From positions 1-5,529 of the forward strand of contig WTGD01000449.1 of the NCBI GenBank assembly GCA_011523725.1: a stretch of 5,529 nt of DNA. The letters are read 5' to 3'. This DNA comes from Nitrospinota bacterium (GTDB taxonomy: Bacteria > UBA8248). Below are positions 1-5,500 of the stretch, piece by piece. The stretch's first letter is position 1. Each line of letters starts with the position of its first letter. The notes below the pieces were generated by a model. The model was not told the DNA's origin. It worked only from the letters and a program-made list of their open reading frames with translations, and made no database searches. The translations under genes and the position numbers were made by a program.

Positions 1-726
1 GCCCGGGTCCGCCGGGTCGTAGCCCGCCATGACCTGGAGCATGAGGCCGCAATCGCGCGCCGTTCGCGCGAGCGGGCCGGCGTGGTCGAGTGTCGTCGAG
101 TTCGGAAAAATGCCGCGAAGGCTTACGCGGCCGTAGGTGGGTTTGAGGCCCATCGTTCCGCATGCGCTCGCGGGCCCCCGGATGGAGCCGCCCGTGTCGG
201 TTCCCACCGCGCCGGGGCACATGAACGCCGCCACCGCCGCGCCCGAACCGCCGCTCGAGCCGCCCGATACCCGCTCGGGGTTCCAGGGGTTGCGCGCCGG
301 GCCGTAGTGGGGGTTCACCGTGGTGGAGCCCGCCGCGAACTCGTGCGTGTTGCATTTGCCGACGATGACGGCGCCCGCTTCTTTCAGCTTCCTCACGCAC
401 ACGGCATCCTCCGCCGGGACGTTATCCGGGAAGAAACTCGACCCCTGCGTCGTCAGCACGCCCGCGGTGTCGATGATGTCCTTGATGCCGACCGGCACGC
501 CGTGCAGAGGACCCCGGTAGTTTCCGGCCTGAATCTCGCTTTCCGCCTTTGCCGCGTCCTCGCGGGCCTCGTCCGCGCATACGGTGATGAACGCGTTGAG
601 CTCGGGGTTCAGGGCCTCGATTTGACGCAAATGCGCGTCCACTACCTCGCGCGGGGAGACCTCCCGACTCTCGATGCGCCCGGCGAGTTCATGCAGTGAA
701 AGAAATATCAGTCCATCGGCGCTCAT
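1..726 (-). CDS. Amidase-signature family hydrolase, N-terminal part (runs off the left edge)
   Basis: This gene reads leftward from ATG at 724-726 and stays open for 242 codons to the window edge, so the C-terminal part is missing. Amidase-signature (AS) enzymes hydrolyse carboxylic amides with a Ser-cisSer-Lys triad, usually in the cytoplasm, and are commonly about 450-500 aa. The sequence shows all three catalytic residues: Lys82 in GVPVGIKD, the cis-Ser Ser157 in SGGSSGGSGAA, and the nucleophile Ser181 in TDTGGSIRGPA. The spacings (75 and 24 residues) match those of GatA. It reads SIRGPA where typical GatA reads SIRQPA, and nothing seen points to GatB or GatC nearby, so a general amidase fits better than the tRNA-dependent amidotransferase subunit. 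A strong Shine-Dalgarno, GGAGGTG at 730-736, supports the start. The substrate cannot be predicted. It is transcribed away from the oxidase gene at 1393. The family call is near certain; the specific role is open. Confidence 0.95.
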   Translation of the reverse strand, partial: MSADGLIFLSLHELAGRIESREVSPREVVDAHLRQIEALNPELNAFITVCADEAREDAAKAESEIQAGNYRGPLHGVPVGIKDIIDTAGVLTTQGSSFFPDNVPAEDAVCVRKLKEAGAVIVGKCNTHEFAAGSTTVNPHYGPARNPWNPERVSGGSSGGSGAAVAAFMCPGAVGTDTGGSIRGPASACGTMGLKPTYGRVSLRGIFPNSTTLDHAGPLARTARDCGLMLQVMAGYDPADPG

Positions 727-729
727 GTT

Positions 730-736
730 CACCTCC
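730..736 (-). promoter_or_regulatory. Shine-Dalgarno site of the amidase gene
   Basis: On the minus strand this reads GGAGGTG, ending 3 nt before the ATG at 726-724. The spacing is short, but the match to the anti-SD sequence is strong. It fixes the amidase start. No convincing -35/-10 pair was found upstream of it. Confidence 0.75.
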
Positions 737-900
737 GTTCCAACTGTGTGAATGTTATTCCGATTCCACCTGTTCGATGAAACGCCACCATACCACGACG
801 CGGCGGCTTTCGCCCTCACGGGAGGGGTTTTCCGCCTCATTTCAGCGAAACGAGCACATGGGGTTCACTCCCCCTCTTGCGGGTCGGTCGGGGTTCCACC

Positions 901-927
901 GTAGGGTCAGACATATATGTCTGACCC
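901..927. repeat. Short palindromic repeat, GTAGGG type, copy 1
   Basis: Positions 904-927 form a perfect 24-bp palindrome with arms GGGTCAGACATA and TATGTCTGACCC and no spacer. GTAGGG at 901-906 opens the element. The same GTAGGG opening is seen at 2675-2680, at 5462-5467, and on the minus strand at 972-967, each leading into a different but self-complementary arm. It is intergenic and has no T-run, so it does not look like a normal intrinsic terminator. Confidence 0.8.
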
Positions 928-944
928 CCCGTGGCCGCCCGATT

Positions 945-972
945 TCGGACAGGCACGGGGGCCTGTCCCTAC
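945..972 (-). repeat. Short palindromic repeat, GTAGGG type, copy 2 (reverse orientation)
   Basis: Arms GGACAGGC (947-954) and GCCTGTCC (961-968) pair around a 6-nt loop. The right side continues as CCCTAC to 972, so read on the minus strand it opens with GTAGGGACAGG. That is the same opening as the palindrome at 5462. The left outer arm (TTTC, 943-946) has lost the matching bases. It lies 17 bp from copy 1, in the opposite orientation. Confidence 0.7.
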
Positions 973-1004
973 AAACCCATCACGTCAAACCCGAGTAGTG
1001 AGGA

Positions 1005-1023
1005 GGGGTTGGTCAAAAAGTCC
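1005..1023 (+). repeat. Dispersed 19-bp motif, copy 1
   Basis: GGGGTTGGTCAAAAAGTCC here matches GGGGTTGTTGAAAAAGTCC at 5490-5508 in 17 of 19 positions. A shorter 13-bp copy lies at 2618-2630. In both long copies the motif lies downstream of a CCTGTCCCTAC palindrome arm, directly at the right end of the window and after about 32 bp here. All three copies are intergenic. The function is unknown. Confidence 0.6.
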
Positions 1024-1049
1024 ACAGAAGGAAGGAGCTCGTTGAATTT

Positions 1050-1199
1050 CACTCCCCCCTTGAGGGGGAGTCGAAGAGGCTGAGCCTTTGGGCGAAGGCC
1101 GATTCGGTGGGGGGACAGTTTCTACAACAAAAGCTCCCCCCACCGAATCGCTTGCGGGCTTGCGCCCTTGCTCGTCGACTCCCCCTCAAGGGGGGAGTG
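1050..1199. mobile_element. MITE-like 150-bp hairpin element without coding capacity
   Basis: The ends are a perfect 25-bp inverted repeat, 1050-1074 against 1175-1199 (outer bases CACTCC and GGAGTG). A second perfect 15-bp inverted repeat lies inside, 1101-1115 against 1135-1149, around a 19-nt loop (1116-1134). Between the two stems each side can form a small side hairpin (for example GCCTT with AAGGC at 1084-1098), giving a cruciform-like shape. The tetranucleotide ATTT directly flanks both ends (1046-1049 and 1200-1203) and may be a target-site duplication. It has no transposase, so any movement would need one encoded elsewhere. A folded structural RNA or a non-mobile interspersed palindrome is the alternative. 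Confidence 0.65.
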
Positions 1200-1271
1200 A
1201 TTTCGACCTTCTAGCTCGTCTGGAATAATTCCTTTCCCCAATCAGAACAACCGCTCCCTCATAGACACCAC

Positions 1272-1300
1272 TTGGCGGAATTGCGGCGATTTGTTATGGA
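1272..1300 (+). promoter_or_regulatory. Possible promoter of the oxidase gene
   Basis: TTGGCG (1272-1277) and TATGGA (1295-1300) are spaced by 17 bp, and a GATAAT-like hexamer overlaps at 1299-1304. The resulting leader would be about 85 nt. The -10 match is modest and the call rests only on consensus resemblance. Confidence 0.3.
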
Positions 1301-1392
1301 TAATCCACATAGACGACGTGAAAAGGCCTGCTCGCGCCGGATAAGTATGAAAATCCGGCGGTGCGGCCATCATTGCATGAGAGCACAGCCAC

Positions 1393-2544
1393 ATGAACGG
1401 AAATACCTTCGACGCACTGGTCATCGGCGGCGGAATCAACGGACTCTCGGCCCTCTATCACCTGAAGCGCCTGGGTGCTGCGCGCGTCGGGCTGGTGGAG
1501 CGCTTCGAGATCGGCCACGACCGGGGCAGTTCGCACGGCGCCGCCCGCGTCACGAGAAGCGCCTATGTCGCCCCCGAATACGTCCGCCTGATGCAGTGGG
1601 TACACAAGGAGGAGTGGCCCAGGCTCGAAAAGGACACCGGCAGTAAACTCGTTTATTCCAATCCCGGGATATACACCGGGCCGCCCTGCGAGCGTTACCA
1701 TTCCTACATCCACGCGGTCACGCAGGAGGGCGTGGACGTGGAGCTTCTATCCGCAGATGAAGCGCGGGAGCGATTCCCCCAGTTCACCTTCGAGGGGGCG
1801 GAGAGCGCCCTGCTGGACAAGACGGGAGGCTTCATATCCTCCAGGGAGGCGCTCGAATCACTCACCGCGCTGGCCCGCCAAAACGGGGCGCAAATCCATG
1901 AGAACACGGTCGTCCACGGATTCGACCCGACGAGCGATCCCGTAAAAGTCGAAACGAGCGGGGGGACCATCGAGACCGAACGCCTCGTCGTGGCGGCGGG
2001 GGCATGGGCGAAGGAATTACTCCCGTTCCTGAAACCCAGTCTCAACATCGCCCGCCAGACGGTCGGTTACTTCACGCCCGAGGACGATCCGGACGCCTAC
2101 CGACCCGGCCGTTTCCCGGTCTGGGCCTACAGGGAACAGGACGAGAACAACCTGTTCTACGGTATGCCCGTATTCGGGCGCGCGGGCGTCAAGGTGGGCC
2201 GGCACCTGAGAGTCGGGGTGGATGACGACCCGGACAACCCGCCCGACGGCATCGACCAGGAGAAAATCGCCGATGTGAAGCGCTTCATCGCGCGCTTTTT
2301 CACCTGCAAGAACTGGACGCTCGCGGGCGCGGAGCACTGCCTCTACACGAACGCGCCGAATGAGGATTTCATCATCGACCTGCATCCCGAGAACCCGCGC
2401 ATCGCGTTCGGGGCCGGCTTCTCGGGCCACGGATTCAAGTTCGGTCCGCTCACCGGAAGGCTCCTGGCCGAACTCGCATGGGAAGGAAAAACGTCCATAC
2501 CCGATGCCGAACTGGCGAGACGCCTTTTTTCGTTCAAGAAATAA
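1393..2544 (+). CDS. FAD-dependent N-methyl amino acid oxidase (monomeric sarcosine oxidase / N-methyltryptophan oxidase-like)
   Basis: This 383-aa protein belongs to the DAO (D-amino-acid oxidase) flavoprotein fold. Monomeric sarcosine oxidases of about 390 aa use O2 to demethylate secondary amines oxidatively, giving an amino acid, formaldehyde and H2O2. An N-terminal Rossmann motif VIGGGINGLSALYHL with an acidic strand end (Glu36) spans residues 10-37. RGSSHGAARVTR (44-55) corresponds to the active-site segment with His48, Arg52 and Arg55. EHCLYT places Cys316 where sarcosine oxidase links FAD covalently. GFSGHGFKF (342-350) supplies Lys349, equivalent to the O2-activating lysine. The offset of Cys to Lys (33) equals that in sarcosine oxidase. 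An in-frame TGA at 1378-1380 makes ATG 1393 the first usable ATG; the ribosome-binding site is weak (GAGAG about 9 nt upstream). The exact substrate (sarcosine, N-methyl-tryptophan, pipecolate or another) is not determinable. It lies alone on the plus strand, convergent with the PIN module. Confidence 0.92.
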   Translation: MNGNTFDALVIGGGINGLSALYHLKRLGAARVGLVERFEIGHDRGSSHGAARVTRSAYVAPEYVRLMQWVHKEEWPRLEKDTGSKLVYSNPGIYTGPPCERYHSYIHAVTQEGVDVELLSADEARERFPQFTFEGAESALLDKTGGFISSREALESLTALARQNGAQIHENTVVHGFDPTSDPVKVETSGGTIETERLVVAAGAWAKELLPFLKPSLNIARQTVGYFTPEDDPDAYRPGRFPVWAYREQDENNLFYGMPVFGRAGVKVGRHLRVGVDDDPDNPPDGIDQEKIADVKRFIARFFTCKNWTLAGAEHCLYTNAPNEDFIIDLHPENPRIAFGAGFSGHGFKFGPLTGRLLAELAWEGKTSIPDAELARRLFSFKK

Positions 2545-2617
2545 GGCTTTATCTCTCCTGATGAGGGTCCGCGTCCCTCCTGCGGCGTCGGGTATGGACC
2601 CCCTCGAAGCGAGCGCA

Positions 2618-2630
2618 GTTGAAAAAGTCC
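2618..2630 (+). repeat. Dispersed motif, short copy 2
   Basis: GTTGAAAAAGTCC is identical to the last 13 bases of the 19-bp motif at 5490-5508. As in the other places it lies near a GTAGGG palindrome (here 45 bp to the right) and outside genes. Confidence 0.55.
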
Positions 2631-2674
2631 TGATTTCGTGATTTTGCGAATGAAACCAACCGGGAAGGGAAGTC

Positions 2675-2700
2675 GTAGGGGCGGACCCATGTGTCCGCCC
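2675..2700. repeat. Short palindromic repeat, GTAGGG type, copy 3
   Basis: GTAGGG (2675-2680) leads into arms GGGCGGAC (2679-2686) and GTCCGCCC (2693-2700) with a 6-nt loop. The layout matches the copies at 901 and 5462, but the arm bases differ. It ends 6 bp past the PIN stop codon, so it could also act as a transcript-end hairpin for the minus-strand unit, although no T-run follows. Confidence 0.7.
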
Positions 2701-2706
2701 GCTCAA

Positions 2707-3168
2707 TCACAGGTTCTGAATATGCCTGAAATTCATAGCCGTGTCCTGGTCTTTCGTTAATGCTGCAAGGTAAAGGTCGAGGTCTACGGTAAGAAGAGGC
2801 ATCTCCACGGTGGTGACTTCCAGGAGCGCGGCGTCGGTCAGCCCGAGCCGCCTGAATTCCCTGTTTTTTGAGGCGACCTCGCTGACGACTTGTATTTCCC
2901 TGCTTTCTTCAATGGTGGAGCGTAGTTGATCGAAAAAGCGGGAACGCTCGGGTTCTCCGTGCTGGGCGAGCAGGTTGGACGTTTCTGTGAGCGTGTTCGG
3001 GGTGACGAACACCTGGTCGACGATGTCCAGCAGGTTGCGCAGAATCCGGTAATCTTCGACCACGAATTGTTGCAGGCGACCATGCTTGGTGATGAACTGC
3101 TCTCCCACGCGGCCCACGATCAGCAAGACGAGAAGGTTCGCGTCGATGAAATACCCGGCCGGGGGCAT
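2707..3168 (-). CDS. PIN-domain ribonuclease, likely toxin of a two-gene module
   Basis: This 153-aa protein has the layout of PIN-domain nucleases, which cleave RNA with Mg2+ or Mn2+ held by a cluster of acidic residues. The expected four are visible: Asp9 in FIDANLL, Glu62 in TLTETSNLL, Asp112 in LGLTDAALLEV, and Asp129 in LLTVDLDLY (Asp131 close by). The length is slightly above the roughly 130-140 aa common for VapC toxins. The segment around EDYRILRNLLDIVDQVFVTPNT is not a VapC signature I recognise, so this looks like a separate PIN subfamily. ATG at 3168 begins 4 nt after the stop of the upstream small gene, and no clear separate ribosome-binding site is seen, so translational coupling is likely. 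A toxin role is inferred from fold and gene pairing. A housekeeping RNase or an orphan PIN protein remains possible. Confidence 0.85.
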   Translation of the reverse strand: MPPAGYFIDANLLVLLIVGRVGEQFITKHGRLQQFVVEDYRILRNLLDIVDQVFVTPNTLTETSNLLAQHGEPERSRFFDQLRSTIEESREIQVVSEVASKNREFRRLGLTDAALLEVTTVEMPLLTVDLDLYLAALTKDQDTAMNFRHIQNL

Positions 3169-3172
3169 CGAA

Positions 3173-3457
3173 TCATTCGGTAACGGCGGGCAGGACGCGG
3201 TCCGTGACCGACGAAACGCGACCGCTATGCTTGTTGATGCTTACGACCTTATAGGAGCGCGCTTCGTGCTCTTTACCGAACACGGTGGTCAAGGTGCCCC
3301 GCTGAGATAACGGACGATAAAAACCGATGGTTATCTTCCAGTCGTTTGACTCCATGTCGAGATCAACTTCTTCAAGGCCGACGCCCGTGATTGTCTCATC
3401 ACCGAAGAGATCGACGATGTATTCTTTCGCCGTTTGCACGGCTTGCTTCACTTCCAC
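3173..3457 (-). CDS. Small protein of unknown function paired with the PIN gene (candidate antitoxin)
   Basis: This 94-aa protein starts with GTG (3455-3457), supported by a GGGAGGG Shine-Dalgarno at 3465-3471. I do not recognise a named family. Visible features are an N-terminal amphipathic helix (AVQTAKEYIVDLF, residues 6-18), an acidic strand (GLEEVDLDME, 27-36), a strand DWKITIGFYRPL (39-50), and a C-terminal stretch YKVVSINKHSGRVSSVTDRV (69-88). The last resembles the closing strands of PepSY- or cystatin-like alpha/beta folds. It shows no ribbon-helix-helix, AbrB or Phd/YefM motif, unlike the usual VapB-type antitoxins. The position directly upstream of the PIN gene on the same strand suggests that it neutralises or assists the nuclease. 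That role is inference from gene order only. Confidence 0.75.
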   Translation of the reverse strand: MEVKQAVQTAKEYIVDLFGDETITGVGLEEVDLDMESNDWKITIGFYRPLSQRGTLTTVFGKEHEARSYKVVSINKHSGRVSSVTDRVLPAVTE

Positions 3458-3464
3458 TGAGATA

Positions 3465-3471
3465 CCCTCCC
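3465..3471 (-). promoter_or_regulatory. Shine-Dalgarno site that sets the GTG start of the small PIN partner
   Basis: On the minus strand this reads GGGAGGG, 7 nt before the GTG at 3457-3455. The spacing is ideal and is the main reason for accepting the non-ATG start. No convincing promoter was found in the 100-bp gap up to the preceding gene, so readthrough from the gamma-glutamyltransferase gene is possible. Confidence 0.7.
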
Positions 3472-3557
3472 GTTATCGGGTCCTCATCAGGGAGAAATAA
3501 CACGGATAGAAGAAGGGAACAAGGAAACCGCCTTTTTCCCTCGCGGACCGTCACTCT

Positions 3558-5324
3558 CTACCACCCCGCGGCGTAGGATTCACGCCTCGGGTCGGCGCCA
3601 CCGAGGAGGAAGCCCGTCGCGGGGTCTTTCACGATCGCGCAGACGCTGCCGGGCGGCCAGCTGAAATCGGGCCACGAACCCATCTTGTAGCCCATCTCGG
3701 TGAGCGCGGAGCCGACGTCGCCCATAAGCCGTGCCTCCGCTCGCGCGCTCCCGGGTTCGTAGGCATGAGGCCAGAAGGAGTTGGGGAAGTTGGAGGTGGC
3801 GGCCCTCGGCGCTTCGATCGCCATCTGCGGCAACATGCCGAAGAGCGCGTGGTTCAGGAATACCTGCAGCATGGCCTGGGGCTGGACGTCGCCGCCCGGG
3901 GTGCCCAGCGTCATGTAGAACGCGCCGTCCTTGAGGGTGAGTGCGGGGTTCGGAGTGAGCCTGGGCCGCTTCCAGGGCGCGAGTGCGCTCGGGTGCGCCG
4001 GGTCGAGCCAGCTCTGGGAACCGCGCCCTGATACGGTCGCCCCCACGCCCGGTACGAAGGGCATCGAGTTCGCGGGGTCCGATGGCGTGCAGGAGAACGC
4101 GTTTCCCTCCGAATCCACCGCCGTGCAGTAGGAGGTGTCATGCTGGTATTCGGGTGCGGCCTCTCCGGGGACGCGGTGCGCGCCGTCGTAACGCCACGGA
4201 TGCGCGCCCCCCTGGTGCGCCCAGGGGTCTCCGGGTTCGGGCATGTCGGCGAATGCCTTGTCCATGTCGACCCGCTCCGCCTGCTTTGCGGCGTATTCCC
4301 TGGAGAGAAGCCCGTCTATGGGGACGTCCACGAACTCGGGGTCGCCGATGAAGGCCTCCCTGTCCGCGAAGGCGAGGTTGAGCGCGGACAAGAGGGCGTG
4401 GAGGTAGCCGGGGGAATTGTGGCCCAGGGCCAGGAGGTCGAAATGCGATACGATTTTCATCGCCTCCAGCAGCGTCGGACCCTGGCACCAAGGACCGCAG
4501 GCGTAGACCTGGTGGCCCAGAAATTCCGTCATCACCGGTTCTTCCTCCAGGACATGGAAATCGGCCAGATCGTCCATCGTCATCAGCCCGCCGTTTCGCC
4601 CGATGAAATCGACCATCAGGCGGGCCGTCTCACCGGTGTAGACCTCATCGCGCGCCGCGCGCACGCCCCCGGCGCGACCGCCGCCCGCTCTTTGCTCCGC
4701 GCGCACCATGCGCCGCATCGTATCGGCCAGATCGGGCATCCGCACCCGATCGCCCACGGGGATGAGTTCGCCACCCGGAAAATAGACGGGCCGCGTCGAT
4801 TCCCAGCGGTAGTAGTCCGCTTCCGCCGCCTTGATGTGCTCGTACATGAAATGGTGCATGGCGAAGCCGTCCTCGGCCAGGGAGATGGCGTCCCCGGCGA
4901 CTTCGGCGAAGGTCATCGTTCCGTAGCGCGCAAGCGCCGTGAGCCAGGCGTCGATCGCCGCGGGCGTGACGGCGCGACGCACGCCCGGGGGAATCTCCCC
5001 GCCGCAGTTTTTCTCGAACCACTCGATGGATGCCGCCTTGGGCCAGCGGCCTAGGCCGCTGATGGTGAGGACGCGCTCTTCTTTCGCCAGGTAAATGATC
5101 GTGGGCGCGACGCCCATGAACGACACCATGTCGGAGTGAAGGACGCTCAGGCAGATGCCCGCGGCTACTCCTGCGTCTATCGCGTTGCCTCCCTTCTCCA
5201 GTATCCTCAGGCCCGCCTGGCTCGCGTAGTGATGGCCGGACGCGACCATCGCCTCGCGCGCCGTGACCTGCGGCCTGTGGGAGATGTATTCGCGGCCCTC
5301 GGGGGTGGTGTGGCGAAACGCCAT
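3558..5324 (-). CDS. Gamma-glutamyltransferase-family Ntn hydrolase, cytoplasmic type
   Basis: This 588-aa protein belongs to the gamma-glutamyltransferase (GGT) family. These enzymes self-cleave before a threonine and then use it to hydrolyse or transfer gamma-glutamyl or related acyl groups. GGNAIDAGVAA at 45-55 is the family's N-terminal signature. DTSYCTAVDSEGNAFS places the expected nucleophile at Thr397, giving a large subunit of about 396 aa and a small one of about 192 aa. GTPGGD at 474-479 matches the oxyanion-loop region. Differences from classical GGT: no signal peptide, so probably cytoplasmic; TSY where the E. coli enzyme has TTH; Asp479 where E. coli has Ser in SPGGSR; and no clear counterpart of the carboxylate-binding arginine in the GLGRWPKAAS segment. 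An Arg/Gly-rich insert lies near 209-222. These differences suggest a substrate other than glutathione. The start ATG has a strong AAGGAGG site at 5332-5338 with 7-nt spacing. Confidence 0.9.
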   Translation of the reverse strand: MAFRHTTPEGREYISHRPQVTAREAMVASGHHYASQAGLRILEKGGNAIDAGVAAGICLSVLHSDMVSFMGVAPTIIYLAKEERVLTISGLGRWPKAASIEWFEKNCGGEIPPGVRRAVTPAAIDAWLTALARYGTMTFAEVAGDAISLAEDGFAMHHFMYEHIKAAEADYYRWESTRPVYFPGGELIPVGDRVRMPDLADTMRRMVRAEQRAGGGRAGGVRAARDEVYTGETARLMVDFIGRNGGLMTMDDLADFHVLEEEPVMTEFLGHQVYACGPWCQGPTLLEAMKIVSHFDLLALGHNSPGYLHALLSALNLAFADREAFIGDPEFVDVPIDGLLSREYAAKQAERVDMDKAFADMPEPGDPWAHQGGAHPWRYDGAHRVPGEAAPEYQHDTSYCTAVDSEGNAFSCTPSDPANSMPFVPGVGATVSGRGSQSWLDPAHPSALAPWKRPRLTPNPALTLKDGAFYMTLGTPGGDVQPQAMLQVFLNHALFGMLPQMAIEAPRAATSNFPNSFWPHAYEPGSARAEARLMGDVGSALTEMGYKMGSWPDFSWPPGSVCAIVKDPATGFLLGGADPRRESYAAGW

Positions 5325-5331
5325 GGGGGAG

Positions 5332-5338
5332 CCTCCTT
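5332..5338 (-). promoter_or_regulatory. Shine-Dalgarno site of the gamma-glutamyltransferase-family gene
   Basis: AAGGAGG on the minus strand lies 7 nt before ATG 5324-5322. It confirms the start and so the absence of an N-terminal signal peptide. No clear promoter hexamers were found between it and the palindrome at 5462. Confidence 0.75.
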
Positions 5339-5440
5339 GTCAAAGAGGGTAAAGTCCCCGCCATCTTGCCAGATGTGTTCTGTGGAGCGCAAAGAGTCAG
5401 TTCCGACTGAGGCAGGAAGGCTGCGGCTTTCAATCAATGC

Positions 5441-5500
5441 AGGAGGAATTTCATGTCTTTGGTAGGGACAGGTCGCGACCTGTCCCTACGGGGTTGTTGA
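5441..5500 (+). other. Isolated ribosome-binding site and 15-codon open frame running into a palindrome
   Basis: AGGAGGA near 5441-5447, followed after a good spacing by ATG at 5453, looks like a genuine translation start on the plus strand. The frame MSLVGTGRDLSLRGC ends at TGA 5498-5500. After the third codon it is made of the 28-bp palindrome and the dispersed motif, so it is probably not a real peptide gene. It may be the leftover 5' end of a gene cut by the repeat, or chance. Confidence 0.25.
5462..5489. repeat. Short palindromic repeat, GTAGGG type, copy 4 (perfect 28 bp)
   Basis: This is a perfect 28-bp palindrome with arms GTAGGGACAGGTCG and CGACCTGTCCCTAC and no spacer. The arm GTAGGGACAGG also occurs in copy 2 on the minus strand (972-962). 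It is followed immediately by the dispersed 19-bp motif. It lies about 125 bp upstream of the gamma-glutamyltransferase-family gene. Confidence 0.85.

Larger units (their letters stand above)
727..1392. other. Long intergenic region between divergent genes, rich in palindromes
   Basis: This 666-bp stretch separates the leftward amidase from the rightward oxidase. No credible gene is seen in it. Open frames here have low-complexity, Arg/Pro-rich translations without recognisable motifs. It holds the amidase ribosome-binding site, a 24-bp perfect palindrome (904-927), an inverted repeat (947-968), a copy of a dispersed 19-bp motif (1005-1023), a 150-bp hairpin element (1050-1199), and a possible oxidase promoter near 1272-1300. 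A stretch near 866-880 resembles the arm of the 150-bp element and may be a decayed partial copy. I see nothing else in 737-860. Confidence 0.7.
2545..2706. other. Convergent intergenic region with repeats
   Basis: This 162-bp gap lies between the ends of the oxidase (plus) and the PIN gene (minus). It holds an imperfect inverted pair GGGTCC (2565-2570) / GGACCC (2596-2601), a short copy of the dispersed motif (2618-2630), and a hairpin (2679-2700). None of these hairpins is followed by a T-run, so no clear intrinsic terminator can be named for either gene. Confidence 0.6.

Noticed and set aside
82..699. A 205-codon plus-strand frame at the left end
   Set aside because: It is antisense to the amidase, whose catalytic triad is clear on the minus strand. 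The frame reads as Arg/Ala-rich noise.
904..927. An intrinsic terminator or a transcription factor operator at the perfect palindrome
   Set aside because: There is no T-run for a terminator. The shared GTAGGG layout with other intergenic copies fits a repeat family better than a single operator.
696..998. A 100-codon plus-strand frame in the intergenic region
   Set aside because: It has no good ribosome-binding site, runs through the palindromes at 904-972, and has an Arg/His/Pro-rich composition without motifs.
1294..1713. A 139-codon minus-strand frame at the start of the oxidase
   Set aside because: It is antisense to the Rossmann-fold segment of the oxidase and has no supporting start signal or motif.
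2565..2601. A terminator hairpin after the oxidase gene
   Set aside because: The GGGTCC / GGACCC pair encloses a 25-nt loop and is not followed by Ts, so the structure is weak.
2017..2706. A 229-codon minus-strand frame opposite the end of the oxidase gene
   Set aside because: It is mostly antisense to the well-supported oxidase and starts inside the palindromic repeat region. Its translation has no family resemblance.
4140..5054. A 304-codon open frame on the plus strand
   Set aside because: It lies wholly antisense inside the gamma-glutamyltransferase-family gene, and its His/Arg/Gly-rich translation shows no recognisable motif. Long antisense frames are expected in GC-rich coding DNA.
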